A stretch of 20,820 nucleotides of DNA, from NCBI GenBank assembly GCA_019649035.1, contig BMAT01002211.1:407956-428775 (forward strand), read 5' to 3'. The notes under the pieces were generated by a model. The model saw only the letters and a list, made by a program, of their open reading frames with translations, made no database searches and was not told the DNA's origin. Both the position numbers and the translations under genes were made by a program. Below, in pieces: positions 10,689 through 19,137 of this stretch; the stretch's first letter is position 1, and each line of letters begins with the position of its first letter. The DNA is from Elysia marginata. Lineage: Eukaryota; Mollusca; Gastropoda; Plakobranchidae.

Positions 10689-10785
10689 ATCCCTCACATT
10701 CACCAAAACGATAGTGTACATTGCAATGGACGCCAACGATAGCTTCTTCGAAGATTATTTCAGGGGCAATAGACGATAAAATAAA
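10689..10785 (+). CDS. Candidate terminal coding exon with polyadenylation signal
   Basis: The acceptor CTCGCTTTTCTTTTTTCAG (AG at 10687-10688) is excellent. In phase 2 the exon encodes 29 residues: SLTFTKTIVYIAMDAND, then SFFEDYFRGNRR, then TAA at 10777-10779. The other two frames stop after 8 and 17 codons. AATAAA (10780-10785) starts at the base after the stop codon. GGGGGGTGGGGGGG about 62 bases further (10847-10860) could be a G-rich downstream element. The peptide is not recognised. The upstream exon that would join it was not found; the array with the assembly gap lies in between. It could be chance, but acceptor, open frame, stop and signal agree. Confidence 0.4.
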
Positions 10786-10846
10786 TTGTAGATCCTAGGA
10801 GATTACTTGTTTGGAGACACATCTCTCAATGCCCATTTTCCTTCAT

Positions 10847-10860
10847 GGGGGGTGGGGGGG
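10847..10860 (+). other. G-run, possible quadruplex or downstream element
   Basis: Six G, one T, seven G. It lies at a suitable position downstream of AATAAA at 10780-10785 to aid cleavage or pausing. Function is inferred. Confidence 0.4.
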
Positions 10861-10876
10861 TCCAATTATTACTTAC

Positions 10877-11095
10877 TAGCATTATGACTAACATCGTCGT
10901 TAGGGTTTACACTGCCTGTCAAAATCAAAGACTCGAAACGTGACAGGGTTCTGTTGAAAAGGAAGATTAGCTGGCTAATATTTTTAATCTCTCAACTCTA
11001 GCATTATGGCTGACATCATAGTCCGGATTCAACCTGGAAGGATTAAAACGTGACATCGTTCTGTTAGAAAGGAAGATTAGTTTTCTAGTTTTGAT
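10877..11095. repeat. Two-copy tandem duplication, period about 122 bp, diverged
   Basis: TAGCATTATGRCTRACATC begins at 10877 and again at 10999. Further in, both copies have AAACGTGACA and GTTCTGTT followed by GAAAGGAAGATTAG (with an extra A in copy 1). The units are diverged in between, so the duplication is old. Confidence 0.7.
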
Positions 11096-11407
11096 GATTT
11101 CTCCTCTATGTAAAGCCGGAAAAATGGATGTTACGATGTCCGTTTCTAATAATTAATTTATATCGGCCCATTCCAAAAACGGTATATTTTCTCCAGTACG
11201 CAATTCAATAAAGCCCGCAACTTCTTTCTTGTCATTCAGTTTTATCAAAACATGGTGGTTATGATAAATATGAGTATAGAGAAAGAAACTTTTCTTTTTT
11301 TAGTAATAATTGTTTATGTGATGCGAACAATCTTAGTAGGTTTTAATGATCTTTACTAAACTGATAATGTGCATGTTTTCAAAATTGAACATGGATTTTA
11401 TTTACAG
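11096..11407. other. Gap, nothing supported
   Basis: AT-rich unique-looking DNA; no feature seen until the acceptor at 11406-11407. Confidence 0.5.
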
Positions 11408-11462
11408 ATACGTTAAAAGATGCAGCAAATATCATAACATTTTAAGTCTACAAAAGTTTATG
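11408..11462 (+). CDS. Candidate short exon, weak
   Basis: The acceptor GGATTTTATTTACAG and donor ATG/GTAAAT bracket 55 nt, open in phase 2 (YVKRCSKYHNILSLQKFM). Another frame stops at once and the third after 11 codons. Both splice sites are only moderate. Unrecognised. Confidence 0.15.
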
Positions 11463-11655
11463 GTAAATTCTTTAATGTAAACTAATTAAAAAAGACACAT
11501 CAATAATTTGTTATTAAAAAAAATATCAGAAAAAGTTTTATCAGTTATAGTTATGATTTTTTATTGTATGTGTTATGGTATCAAAATACTCTTTTAAAAT
11601 CAGCTATAGCTTGACTATTGTTTATTTCAATCGACTAAACCTAGCAGTAGTTCGC

Positions 11656-11678
11656 ATATATGTATATATATATATATT
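11656..11678. repeat. Short (TA)n tract
   Basis: Alternating TA with one TG interruption, lying inside an unsupported 72-codon frame. Confidence 0.85.
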
Positions 11679-11955
11679 TGTTTTGTTTTCGTTACTGTTC
11701 ACTGACGCGGTAGAGCAAAACCTGTCTCGCGTCGAAAACTGCTCAGATCTGTTTGTCTTTGGCAACGAAAGCACTCTGTGTTTGAAAGCTTAAAAGATAA
11801 TTTAAGGTCAGCCGGCCAATGTCTTTTTTTTTAGATAAAAACCGGAATTTCAAAGTTGACGTAATATACTTTCGTTATACTTATCATAACAAAGTTACTT
11901 GTTAATTTTTTTTTGTTCCGACAAGTAATCCATTTGAATTGATTATATTACATCA

Positions 11956-12095
11956 AGATAAGATAAGATAATCTTTATTGTCCTAATTATCTTTAGTTTG
12001 CAAGTTAGGCCGGCAATGACAAAAATATGTATAACGAATGCTTCTACCTGCTTTAGTTACAAAAGGCTTGCAATAATTAGTAAAAACAGCTATTA
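11956..12095 (-). mobile_element. Possible retroelement 3' terminus with (TTATC)n tail
   Basis: On the minus strand GGACAATAAAGATTATC is followed by repeated TTATC units (11974-11956). This is a polyadenylation signal leading into a pentamer tail, as in many invertebrate non-LTR elements. Just upstream a short frame reads FVTKAGRSIRYTYFCHCRPN before a TAA. VTKAGRSIR also recalls the C-terminal pol motif of LTR elements, so the class is unresolved. The copy is a small fragment. Confidence 0.35.
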
Positions 12096-12096
12096 A

Positions 12097-12177
<81 letters not shown>

Positions 12178-12198
12178 CATTATTGTTAATATTATTAT
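12096..12198. repeat. (ATT)27 microsatellite
   Basis: About 81 uninterrupted bases of ATT (12096-12176), then a few decayed units. The minus-strand poly-Ile frame is an artefact. Confidence 0.98.
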
Positions 12199-13003
12199 CT
12201 ATGGTGACTCTAGCACATTGTACACAGTACGACAAACGCGCTGGTTGTCGCAATCAGAAAAAAATTTAAAACCACGAAAAAGTTAAGTCCAATCCAGGAG
12301 CTTAAAGCTTATACTTTCCTAATGCGTACAGCCCATGAGAGAAAGATAAAACATACTTGGCCATCATTCTACAATAAAGCAATATTATTAAGGCAGGTAC
12401 AGGTGGTTATTCGAGGAGACTTGTAAACAAAAAAATCATATTTATATTTCCATACATTTATACTCTTTGGTATGTTTTTTTTTTTCAAAAAACCGCATCA
12501 TTTTCGCGACAAAAATAAGATAGAATCATGGATAGACCTGCAGACTTTTATAAAATAGCCGCAGTCATCTTCCCCTATACTTTGTGTTCTTGTCAGTTTT
12601 TTTTAGCAGCAGTTCTTGGAAACACAGCGCGGCTAAGCGGGAAGTGCAAACACGGATAACACTAACTTTAATCAATTATTAAAAACCATACCCTGATTAC
12701 ATAATAATTATCTGTAGTTAAACAAAAGTTCACGATAATACATTAAAAAAAATACATTATTTCTCGTTGTGCAAATTTGTGAAAGAAAATGGTAGTCTTG
12801 AAGTTTAGTTAGCCCGTCATATTTCTTTAGAGAAATGAGAATTTTTTTTCTTTTCATGTTGTTCATACATTCATTTAACCGAATATTGTTAACTAATTAT
12901 GCTAGACCTTCAAAACGTATACATGTCATACTTGTTATGTTTAAGATTGATTTTTCTTTGACCCTTTCAACACAAAATTAATTTAAGTTTCGTGATGTCC
13001 TAA
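12199..13003. other. Gap, nothing supported
   Basis: AT-rich; no paired splice sites, repeat family or convincing promoter was seen. If the exon at 13004 is a first exon, its promoter would lie here, but no TATA box stands out. Confidence 0.5.
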
Positions 13004-13163
13004 ATGCACTCTGTTTTCCAGTACGATAAACAATTTGAACACTCCAGCTGCTCAAATCTGAGTTACAATTTTAGGCATAGCGTATTTTCACTTCTAGGAC
13101 TGGTATGCTTTTTAGCGGTGCCATCCGGAGCTGCAAGTAAGATAAACTCATCCACTAAAGAAA
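13004..13163 (+). CDS. Candidate signal-peptide exon of a secreted protein
   Basis: ATG at 13004 directly follows an in-frame TAA. The frame encodes a polar N-region, a hydrophobic core at residues 27-39 (VFSLLGLVCFLAV), then PSGAAS, a plausible signal-peptidase site after Ala-44. A perfect donor core (AAA/GTAAGT) ends the exon at 13163; a second donor, CAA/GTAAGA, ends it at 13136. Both leave phase 1, the phase usual after signal-peptide exons of extracellular proteins. The N-region of 26 residues is long. TCTGTTTTCCAG (AG at 13020-13021) is an alternative acceptor, which would place the true start in an upstream exon. Family unknown. Confidence 0.4.
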
Positions 13164-13268
13164 GTAAGTCTTTTTGCAAGAATGTTAGGGTTTCAGGACT
13201 TATAATCTGCCTTCGCCGGATAAAACGTCACTAACGAACCTAAAGCAAAGCCGTGCTCATCCACTACA

Positions 13269-13281
13269 ACAGTCTCCCCCC
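13269..13281 (+). repeat. Poly-C run
   Basis: A run of C after CTCC, followed by AACCCC. A likely length-variable site. Confidence 0.85.
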
Positions 13282-13506
13282 CCCCAACCCCTCCTCACCG
13301 CGATTGGACAACAAGGTCATTAACCAACCAGAGGAGAAGGAAAATTGCACTTCCGCAAGCAATTTTCTTAGCCCTAAGAGTTAAGAAAGAGGAGGAATCA
13401 CAACTGAGCCCTAACAATTGAGGGAGAGGGGGGTGACTTCCCTTGAGGTTTAGTCTGTGAGCAGTGATTGCCTGTTTGTCAGTCTGTCTGTCAACATGTG
13501 TGTTTG

Positions 13507-13690
13507 TTTTCTTCTTCCTCTTCTTTTTCTTGTTTTTGTTCTTTTTCTTCTTCTTCTTCTTCCTCGTCTTCTTCTTTTTCTTCCTCTTCTTTTTCCTCTT
13601 CTTCTTTTTCTTCTTCTTCTTTTTCTTCTTCTTCTTCTTCTTCTTCTTCTTCTTCTTCTTTCTCTTCTTCTTCTTTTCTTTCTCCGTCTT
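13507..13690. repeat. (TTC)n polypyrimidine array
   Basis: Imperfect TTC/CTT array of about 180 bases with scattered CTC and TTTTC interruptions; almost pure pyrimidine on the plus strand. The open frames on both strands (Phe, Ser, Leu; Arg/Lys) are artefacts. Confidence 0.97.
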
Positions 13691-13933
13691 TTAAATGTTA
13701 TTCTCATACAATACAAAGGAAATACAATTAAAAGGCTACTTACAAAGCTAGAAAGTTTAAAACACAATTATGAGTTATAAAAAGTAACTGAATGAAACAT
13801 GGCAAATAGAGCATGAAGATTAAAGATAAATAAGTGAAAGTGAAACGTAATGATGTTCAGAAATGTGTTGTAGCGTTTTGATTTACCCCAGGGTCAAAAG
13901 TGCCAGGCTAAATTGCTAGTTTTCTTTTTTTAG

Positions 13934-14096
13934 CAAATCTTTTGAACAAATCAAATCTAAAGGAAACCTAGATCTACATAATGTTTCAGTGTCGCAACAT
14001 TCTTTCGAAAATGCATTGACATGGAAAACACATTCAAATTCAGTGGCAATTCACTGCGCTGTCCTGGGGTTGTGCAAACTAATCTCATTTTGCTAG
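13934..14096 (+). CDS. Candidate exon, 53 open codons, weak
   Basis: The acceptor GCTAGTTTTCTTTTTTTAG (AG at 13932-13933) is good. Phase 2 is open for 53 codons (starts KSFEQIKSKGNLDLHN) to TAG at 14094-14096. The other two frames stop after 3 and 12 codons. No strong donor lies inside. It is out of phase with the donors of 13004-13163, so it cannot directly follow that exon. Unrecognised. Confidence 0.22.
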
Positions 14097-14225
14097 CACG
14101 GTAATGGAAGCTGTTAACCCATCAATAATGGACATCGATACGCCGTATTGCATGGGCGGTGGCGATGCCGATGTATCTGTTGCTGTGAGGTTTCTTTTTC
14201 ATTTGTTGTTTCTTTCTTCTTTGGT

Positions 14226-14270
14226 AGATGATGATGATGATGATGATGATAATAATGATGATGATGATGG

Positions 14271-14301
<31 letters not shown>

Positions 14302-14362
14302 AATGATTACTATAATGATTACTATGATGACGATGATGCTGATGATGATGATAACGAGGTTG
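14226..14362. repeat. (GAT)n microsatellite, imperfect
   Basis: GAT triplets with AAT, GGT and TAC interruptions. The triplet phase is kept throughout, giving a spurious poly-Asp frame. Confidence 0.97.
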
Positions 14363-14699
14363 ATGTTGATAAAACGAAATGTTTGTTCATTTGTTTGCTA
14401 TCTTTTACAAAATTTACAAGATATGAATGCTCCAAACAGTTACGTAAATTGTACTTTTTTAAATTCATTAATAATTCTTAAATAAATGCGTATACGCTTG
14501 ATGCTCCACCTAAAGTTTGACCATTTCAGGATATGTTAGAGTTTAATTAATCTAAATAAAACAACTAACTTTTTTCTTCTCATTTGAAACACTAACATTT
14601 TTAAAGAGCATTAATCTTGGGTGAGGTAATGTTAGTAAGGGTCACTTGTGTATCACAATGCAATAGAACTTAAGATAGGATTTTTTCACAAAGAGACCC
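14363..14699. other. Gap, nothing supported
   Basis: AT-rich; no gene or repeat family seen. Confidence 0.5.
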
Positions 14700-14970
14700 T
14701 TTTTCTTCCACCTTCCCTCTCTCTCTCTCTTTTTCCCTCTCTCTATGTAACTATCTCTCCCTTTCTTTCTCTGTGTCTGAGTCTGTGTCTGTCTGTCTGT
14801 CTATTTGTCTCTCTCTCTCTGTCTCTGTCTCTCTTTTTTTCCTCTCTCTCTACGTATCTCTCTCCTTCTCTCTCTCTCTACGTATCTATCTCTTTCTTTT
14901 TCTTTGTCTGTGTATGTCCGTTTGTTTCTCTCTCACTCTATCTCTCGCTCTCCCTCTCTCTCTCTCTCGC
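14700..14970. repeat. Polypyrimidine tract, CT/TCTG-rich
   Basis: About 270 bases dominated by CT, with a TCTG block near 14770-14805. A CTCTCTCTACGTATCT segment occurs twice about 30 bp apart (near 14845 and 14873), showing local duplication. The Ser/Leu frames are artefacts. Confidence 0.95.
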
Positions 14971-15390
14971 ACTGCTCTTTTTTCACCGAGAGGTTAATTA
15001 AAATTTCATTGCAAAATTACACGGCGGGGAAGATTAAAGTAGGTTTAAAAGAAAAAGAAAGAGATGCGTGCGCTCTGAGCTTCACAAAAGCTGCGATTTT
15101 TATAAAACTTTATCCTTTTACATGAGCAGAACTGCTCTTTCATAGATACTTACACAACACCTAAGGCAAACATTAACAACAAAAAGTAAAAAAAAAAGGG
15201 GGGGGGAGATTTGCAATTAAAACTAAATTTAGCAATTCGTACTAAGTATACCATTACGGTGTCAATTTGCCCAAAAGAATCAATTAAAACTATTTAAGAA
15301 TTTAAGAAAAAACTAAAATCACTTCTTGGAGGTTATCGACAGCCAGCGTGACTGTGGGTGAACACACTGTAGTTCCCAGAAAGTAAAGAG
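14971..15390. other. Gap with A9G9 run
   Basis: Only an A-run followed by a G-run near 15189-15207 stands out. A minus-strand GTAAGTATC donor near 15150 has an acceptor just seven bases away and so no exon. Confidence 0.5.
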
Positions 15391-15520
15391 AAAGAGCGTT
15401 TTTTATTTAGCGCTAGACCTTTAATTGGAAACGTTTTTAATGACTTGCGCGACAAGCCATGACCAATACATACGCATGAACACACAGACGAGTATCAGTT
15501 GCACAATGCGTCAATCTGGC
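15391..15520 (-). mobile_element. 5'-truncated SINE, same family as 1287-1607
   Basis: AAAGAGCGTTTTTTATTTAG (15391-15410), then CGCTAGACC, aligns with AAAGAGCGTATTTTATATAG, then CGCCTAGTCC, at 1291-1320. The similarity continues weakly through GACAAGCCATGACCAATACA against GACAGGCCAATACA. No tRNA head is attached. Confidence 0.6.
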
Positions 15521-16020
15521 ATACAAAAAATGGAACGTCTTGCATTCAGTCAAAAGGGGTCTTAAGTCGAAATTAGAAGGTAATTAGATATGTACGAGAG
15601 ATGACATAAAAGCTTATTACTCTACTTTCAAATGCAACAAACAGAAAAAAAGCTCTATCTTGCTTCTGTGTGAGGTTTTAGCCACTTGAAGTCGGCAGTG
15701 ACTTGTGAATATTCAGAAATGAGACGAGATTGTGTTTAACCTTTGGACAGCTGTAAAGGTGTAAAATCCTTAGCACCAATAGCAATTAAAATTAAAAACG
15801 TAAAAGCTGAAATTTCAACACCAACCAGGTGTGAAAACTTTTCAAAAAATGTTTTAGCTTCAATATCTAAACACAATTGACTTCTGAACACCCACTTGAC
15901 TTCAAAAGCCTATATCTCAAAACTAAGCATTTTCACTTACGACTCATTTGGATAGAAAGCGAGACGAATCATATTAAAATAGCCCTATTCGGGAACTCAA
16001 TCAACGCCGGCCTGATTGAG
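15521..16020. other. Gap, nothing supported
   Basis: A minus-strand donor GTAAGTG at about 15940 has a good acceptor upstream (minus strand, CAATCAG), but all three frames between them contain stops. Confidence 0.5.
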
Positions 16021-16152
16021 GCAAAAAAAAATGTTTAGCGCCTAAGTGGCCCTTGTGGTGGACTAAACGCCGATGTGACACGCCGGGAATCGAACCACGG
16101 ACCTCCTGGTCCCAAAACCGAGTACCTATCGCTTGACCTTGGCGGCACTAGC
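16021..16152 (-). mobile_element. Short or internally deleted tRNA-derived SINE
   Basis: On the minus strand there is a consensus B box, GGTTCGATTCC (16096-16086), and an A-box-like GGTCAAGCGATAGG (16138-16125). They flank GGACCAGGAGGTCCG, close to GGACCAAGAGGTCTG of the copy at 1287-1607. GTTTAGTCC (16068-16060) follows, then GGCGCTAAACATTTTTTTTT as a shortened tail. Head and tail are present but the body is missing, so this is a deletion derivative or a short subfamily. Confidence 0.7.
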
Positions 16153-16680
16153 GACTAAATATTGATGGCTACCAACTTCCGGTGGGTTTTATAAAATCAT
16201 CACACAGGGATAGTGAAGAGACCCCTTGCCTGGCAGCTCTATAGAACTAAATCCCGGTCTCATGGTCGACATCCAGCAGGCTGCTAGAGACAGGTCATCG
16301 ATTTCCGTAATGGCTACTCGACCTAAATGCCTGGCTAGAATCTCTGGGGAAAGGCCAATTTACCCATACTAGGCACGGGATTGGAACCGCAACACAAGAA
16401 GACGACAGAAAGGAAAAAAAAGGGGGGGGATCATTGAAATTTGACGACAGACACCTTTGAAGAGGGCAGTAGTATGCTTTGCTTTTAAGCATTTGCTTCG
16501 ACGCCATGAGATCAACAAAAGTTTCACGGAGGATACTTTCAACAGAGCTATTATATGTCTTTTTATTAGTCTGGTTATAGGATGTTCTGTAGTACAAAAT
16601 ACTAAAACATTTCAAAAGCTTAATGCCAGGTAATGCTCTGTAATCTTATTGCGTTTGGCTGTGGGCTGCCTAATTTCCTT
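16153..16680. other. Gap; possible degraded repeat near 16195-16400
   Basis: A higher-GC stretch with a B-box-like GGTTCCAATCC on the minus strand (about 16388-16378) but no A box. A 106-codon minus-strand frame (16615-16295) crosses it and is unrecognised. It may be a decayed SINE. Confidence 0.25.
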
Positions 16681-16812
16681 TTCATCTCTATCTTTTTATC
16701 TCGCTATCCATCTATCCGTCTATCTCTCTGTGACTCTTTTTTTTTCTTTCCGACTCCATATATCTAGCCATATCTCATTTATACATAACATATATATTTA
16801 TCTATTTATCTT
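16681..16812. repeat. Imperfect (TCTA)n and TA-rich tract
   Basis: Scattered TCTA/TCTC units at 16681-16734 and a TATATCTA-like part at 16758-16812. Confidence 0.8.
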
Positions 16813-16908
16813 TTTACGTATTATAGATATTAGAGTAAAACAACATAATTAAGAGTGTTCACCTTTAGGAGTGTGGTAATTGTCATAGTAACCTAATCGC
16901 CTAAGGTA

Positions 16909-17023
16909 ATGTGCGAAAGGACATTTGTTTACACTGAGATAATTAAAGAAACAAAGCTCAACCAGCCATCTGAAGGAGACAACAGCACAAAACTTCTGAG
17001 TAAAGGCATGGTTCAAAGATTAG
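16909..17023 (+). CDS. Candidate first coding exon of a small gene
   Basis: ATG at 16909 (G at -3) lies 15 bases after an in-frame TAA. The frame encodes 38 residues of mixed, protein-like composition (MCERTFVYTEIIKETKLN, then QPSEGDNSTKLL, then SKGMVQRL). It ends in phase 1 at a TTAG/GTAATA donor after 17023. Beyond that, the frame runs into a CTAT microsatellite and becomes repetitive. The donor phase fits both the cassette at 17409-17451 and the exon at 17510. Family unknown. Confidence 0.3.
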
Positions 17024-17038
17024 GTAATATGACAATTC

Positions 17039-17073
17039 TCTATCTATCTTTCTGTCTATCTATCTATCTATCC

Positions 17074-17127
<54 letters not shown>

Positions 17128-17182
17128 GCATGTTTCTATCTAGCTATCGATTTATCTGTCTATCTATTTATCTATCTATCTT
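17039..17182. repeat. (CTAT)n microsatellite
   Basis: About 14 uninterrupted tetramers near 17072-17127, flanked by decayed units on both sides. Confidence 0.97.
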
Positions 17183-17408
17183 ATGAATAACAATGAAAAA
17201 TCCCACTTATATTGAGTCGCTACAAATGTTAATCTGCCTATCATGTTGAGGACTTTACCTTTTGATAAGTGAATTAAATACCAAAAAGTCTAATTTTCTC
17301 TCTTATATCTGTAGCTATCAGCAGGTAGATCAATGATTGATCCCATAAGTATTACTTTTTTGTACCTAAGCTAGCTTTTGGTGCCCTATTTTATTTTTTT
17401 TATTCAAG

Positions 17409-17451
17409 ATTATTTTGCCCGCTACGCAGCAGGCATTTCAACAAAGTGTGG
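17409..17451 (+). CDS. Candidate 43-nt cassette exon
   Basis: Bracketed by an acceptor (TATTTTTTTTATTCAAG, AG at 17407-17408) and a strong donor (TGTGG/GTGAGT). All three frames are open. Entered in phase 1, as from 17023 or 13163, it reads YFARYAAGISTKC and leaves in phase 2. Its length is not a multiple of three, so including it changes the frame of the next exon. Confidence 0.35.
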
Positions 17452-17509
17452 GTGAGTATTGGTAATAAATGATATTCGAAACTGTTTAAAGTCTCACGTT
17501 TTTTTCTAG

Positions 17510-17617
17510 CTTTGCTATGTCCAAACCACTTGGACAACTTCGTAAATGGGGAGATCAAACAAAGCGCTGATCTGATAGCGAACCAGGTTGCATCAGGGAT
17601 GTTTCATTTTTTCCCCA
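17510..17617 (+). CDS. Candidate exon with two usable frames
   Basis: The acceptor CACGTTTTTTTCTAG (AG at 17508-17509) is strong; the donor CCA/GTAAAT at 17618 is moderate. Entered in phase 1 it is open throughout (LCPNHLDNFVNGE, then IKQSADLIANQVASGMFHFFP) and leaves in phase 1, so it is a symmetric 108-nt exon. Entered in phase 2 from the 43-nt cassette it reads GFAMSKPLGQLRKWGDQTKR and stops at TGA 17568-17570, giving a 72-residue protein from 16909. CPN...NG weakly recalls sushi modules, but too little is present to assign. Confidence 0.35.
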
Positions 17618-17808
17618 GTAAATACCATTACGTCTTAAAACTTCATCTTTAAAGCATATATACCAACCAACCCTTATTACTACAATGTAACACGTTGTAT
17701 TAAATTTTACAGTTCCTATTAAGCTATCATCTTTCAGTTAATCAGTTGGAGTTTTTTTTTCTATCTTCTCAATTTTCAATTGTTGCCTCATTTATCTCGT
17801 TTTCACAG

Positions 17809-17864
17809 GTGTGGTTTTTAAAAAAATTTTAATACTATATTTTCTCTTTCTTTCTGACTCCTAA
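17809..17864 (+). CDS. Candidate terminal exon, short
   Basis: A long pyrimidine-rich tract ending in GTTTTCACAG (AG at 17807-17808) is among the best acceptors here. Entered in phase 1 it reads VVFKKILILYFLFLSDS then TAA (17862-17864). The other frames stop after a few codons. The phase matches the donor after 17617. The nearest AATAAA is at about 18153-18158. Confidence 0.25.
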
Positions 17865-18169
17865 GCACTGACCTGTTCACTTCTCCCACGCCTTAACCTT
17901 CCTGCCCGAATGAGATGAGTAGCGGCCATGTCAGCTTCAAGCCTCGGTCTGAAACCACCCGACGCCAGCGCTAAGACTCGCGAGACAGACTCAGGGGAAA
18001 TAATTTTACTTCTTGCGGCCAATACTATTTTGTAAAAGAGAAGGCAGAGTTAAGGGGCACGCAAATTGAATTAGTCTGTGACTAGACCCGTGGTCATCCT
18101 CTTGGACACCTAATTACTCGAAATAGTTCTGACCATTACTTTCTTGAACGAAAATAAAAGCACCAAGAG
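17865..18169. other. Gap; higher-GC patch near 17880-18000
   Basis: Locally less AT-rich; no open frame, repeat family or RNA structure recognised. Confidence 0.4.
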
Positions 18170-18333
18170 CTAAAAAGAGAACGAAGGAGAAAGCGTCCAC
18201 ATCTTTCGAGATTTAAGAGCAGTTTTAAGATTTCGTTTCGTGCCTTTTATTAGGAGTTTCCCGTGTGGTTTTATTCTCTTTTTATCAGTACAAACTACAA
18301 TTATTGTTTCATCCTTTCTTTGAGCATGCTTAC
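18170..18333 (-). CDS. Candidate minus-strand terminal exon, weak
   Basis: The acceptor TTCTGTTTTTTTTTTAG ends at 18334 (minus strand). Phase 1 is open for 53 codons to TAG at 18172-18170. The peptide is basic and mixed (KHAQRKDETIIVVCTDKKR, then IKPHGKLLIKGTKRN). Most of the tract upstream is ACT microsatellite. Unrecognised. Confidence 0.22.
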
Positions 18334-18440
18334 CTAAAAAAAAAACAGAATAAACCTACATGCTGCTGCTATTATTACAATTTTTTTAATTAGGTTGCCG
18401 CAACTACCGACCATTCTGTCCGTAATGCAACTTTTAGGTT

Positions 18441-18501
18441 CGTTATCATAACAACTACTACTTCTATAACTACAAGAATCCTTACTACTCCTAATAAATA
18501 T

Positions 18502-18586
<85 letters not shown>

Positions 18587-18638
18587 GCTGCTGCCTCTGC
18601 TTTTACCGTTACTACTAGATCCACTACTACTACTACTG

Positions 18639-18696
<58 letters not shown>

Positions 18697-18762
18697 AACT
18701 TCTACTACTAGCACTGCTACTACTACTAGCACTGCTACTATTTCAACTACTTCTACTACCAT

Positions 18763-18820
<58 letters not shown>

Positions 18821-19017
18821 GCCACTACTACTTCAATTAGTACTACAACTGCTACTATTACTATTACATAACTATACTACTACTACTAACACTACTAGTT
18901 CTATTACTACTACTATTACAGATACTGTTACTACTGTAACTATTACTATCATTACTACTGCTCCTACTAGAAATATTACTGTTACTACCCTTACTGCAAC
19001 CACAACTACTACGACTG

Positions 19018-19055
<38 letters not shown>

Positions 19056-19137
19056 GCCACTACCAATACTCCTCCTCCTCCTCCTACTACTACCTTTACT
19101 AATACTCCTACTTCTACAACCACTACTACTACTACTT
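18441..19137. repeat. Large (ACT)n array, about 700 bp
   Basis: Three long pure blocks (around 18500-18580, 18640-18696 and 18770-18820) and a fourth near 19017-19055 are separated by decayed triplets (GCT, TCT, ATT, ACC). A run of CTC occurs near 19071-19084. Triplet phase is kept over long stretches, producing spurious poly-Val and poly-Ser frames. Confidence 0.98.

Noticed and set aside
13450..14485. Arg/Lys, Phe, Ser, Leu, Asp and Met-rich frames
   Set aside because: Low-complexity translations of the TTC and GAT arrays.
14648..15125. Ser/Leu-rich frames of 74-117 codons
   Set aside because: They follow the CT-rich tract and show no domain.
17510..17617. Cystatin-like reading of NQVASG (QxVxG)
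   Set aside because: Only a five-residue motif without the rest of the fold; not enough.
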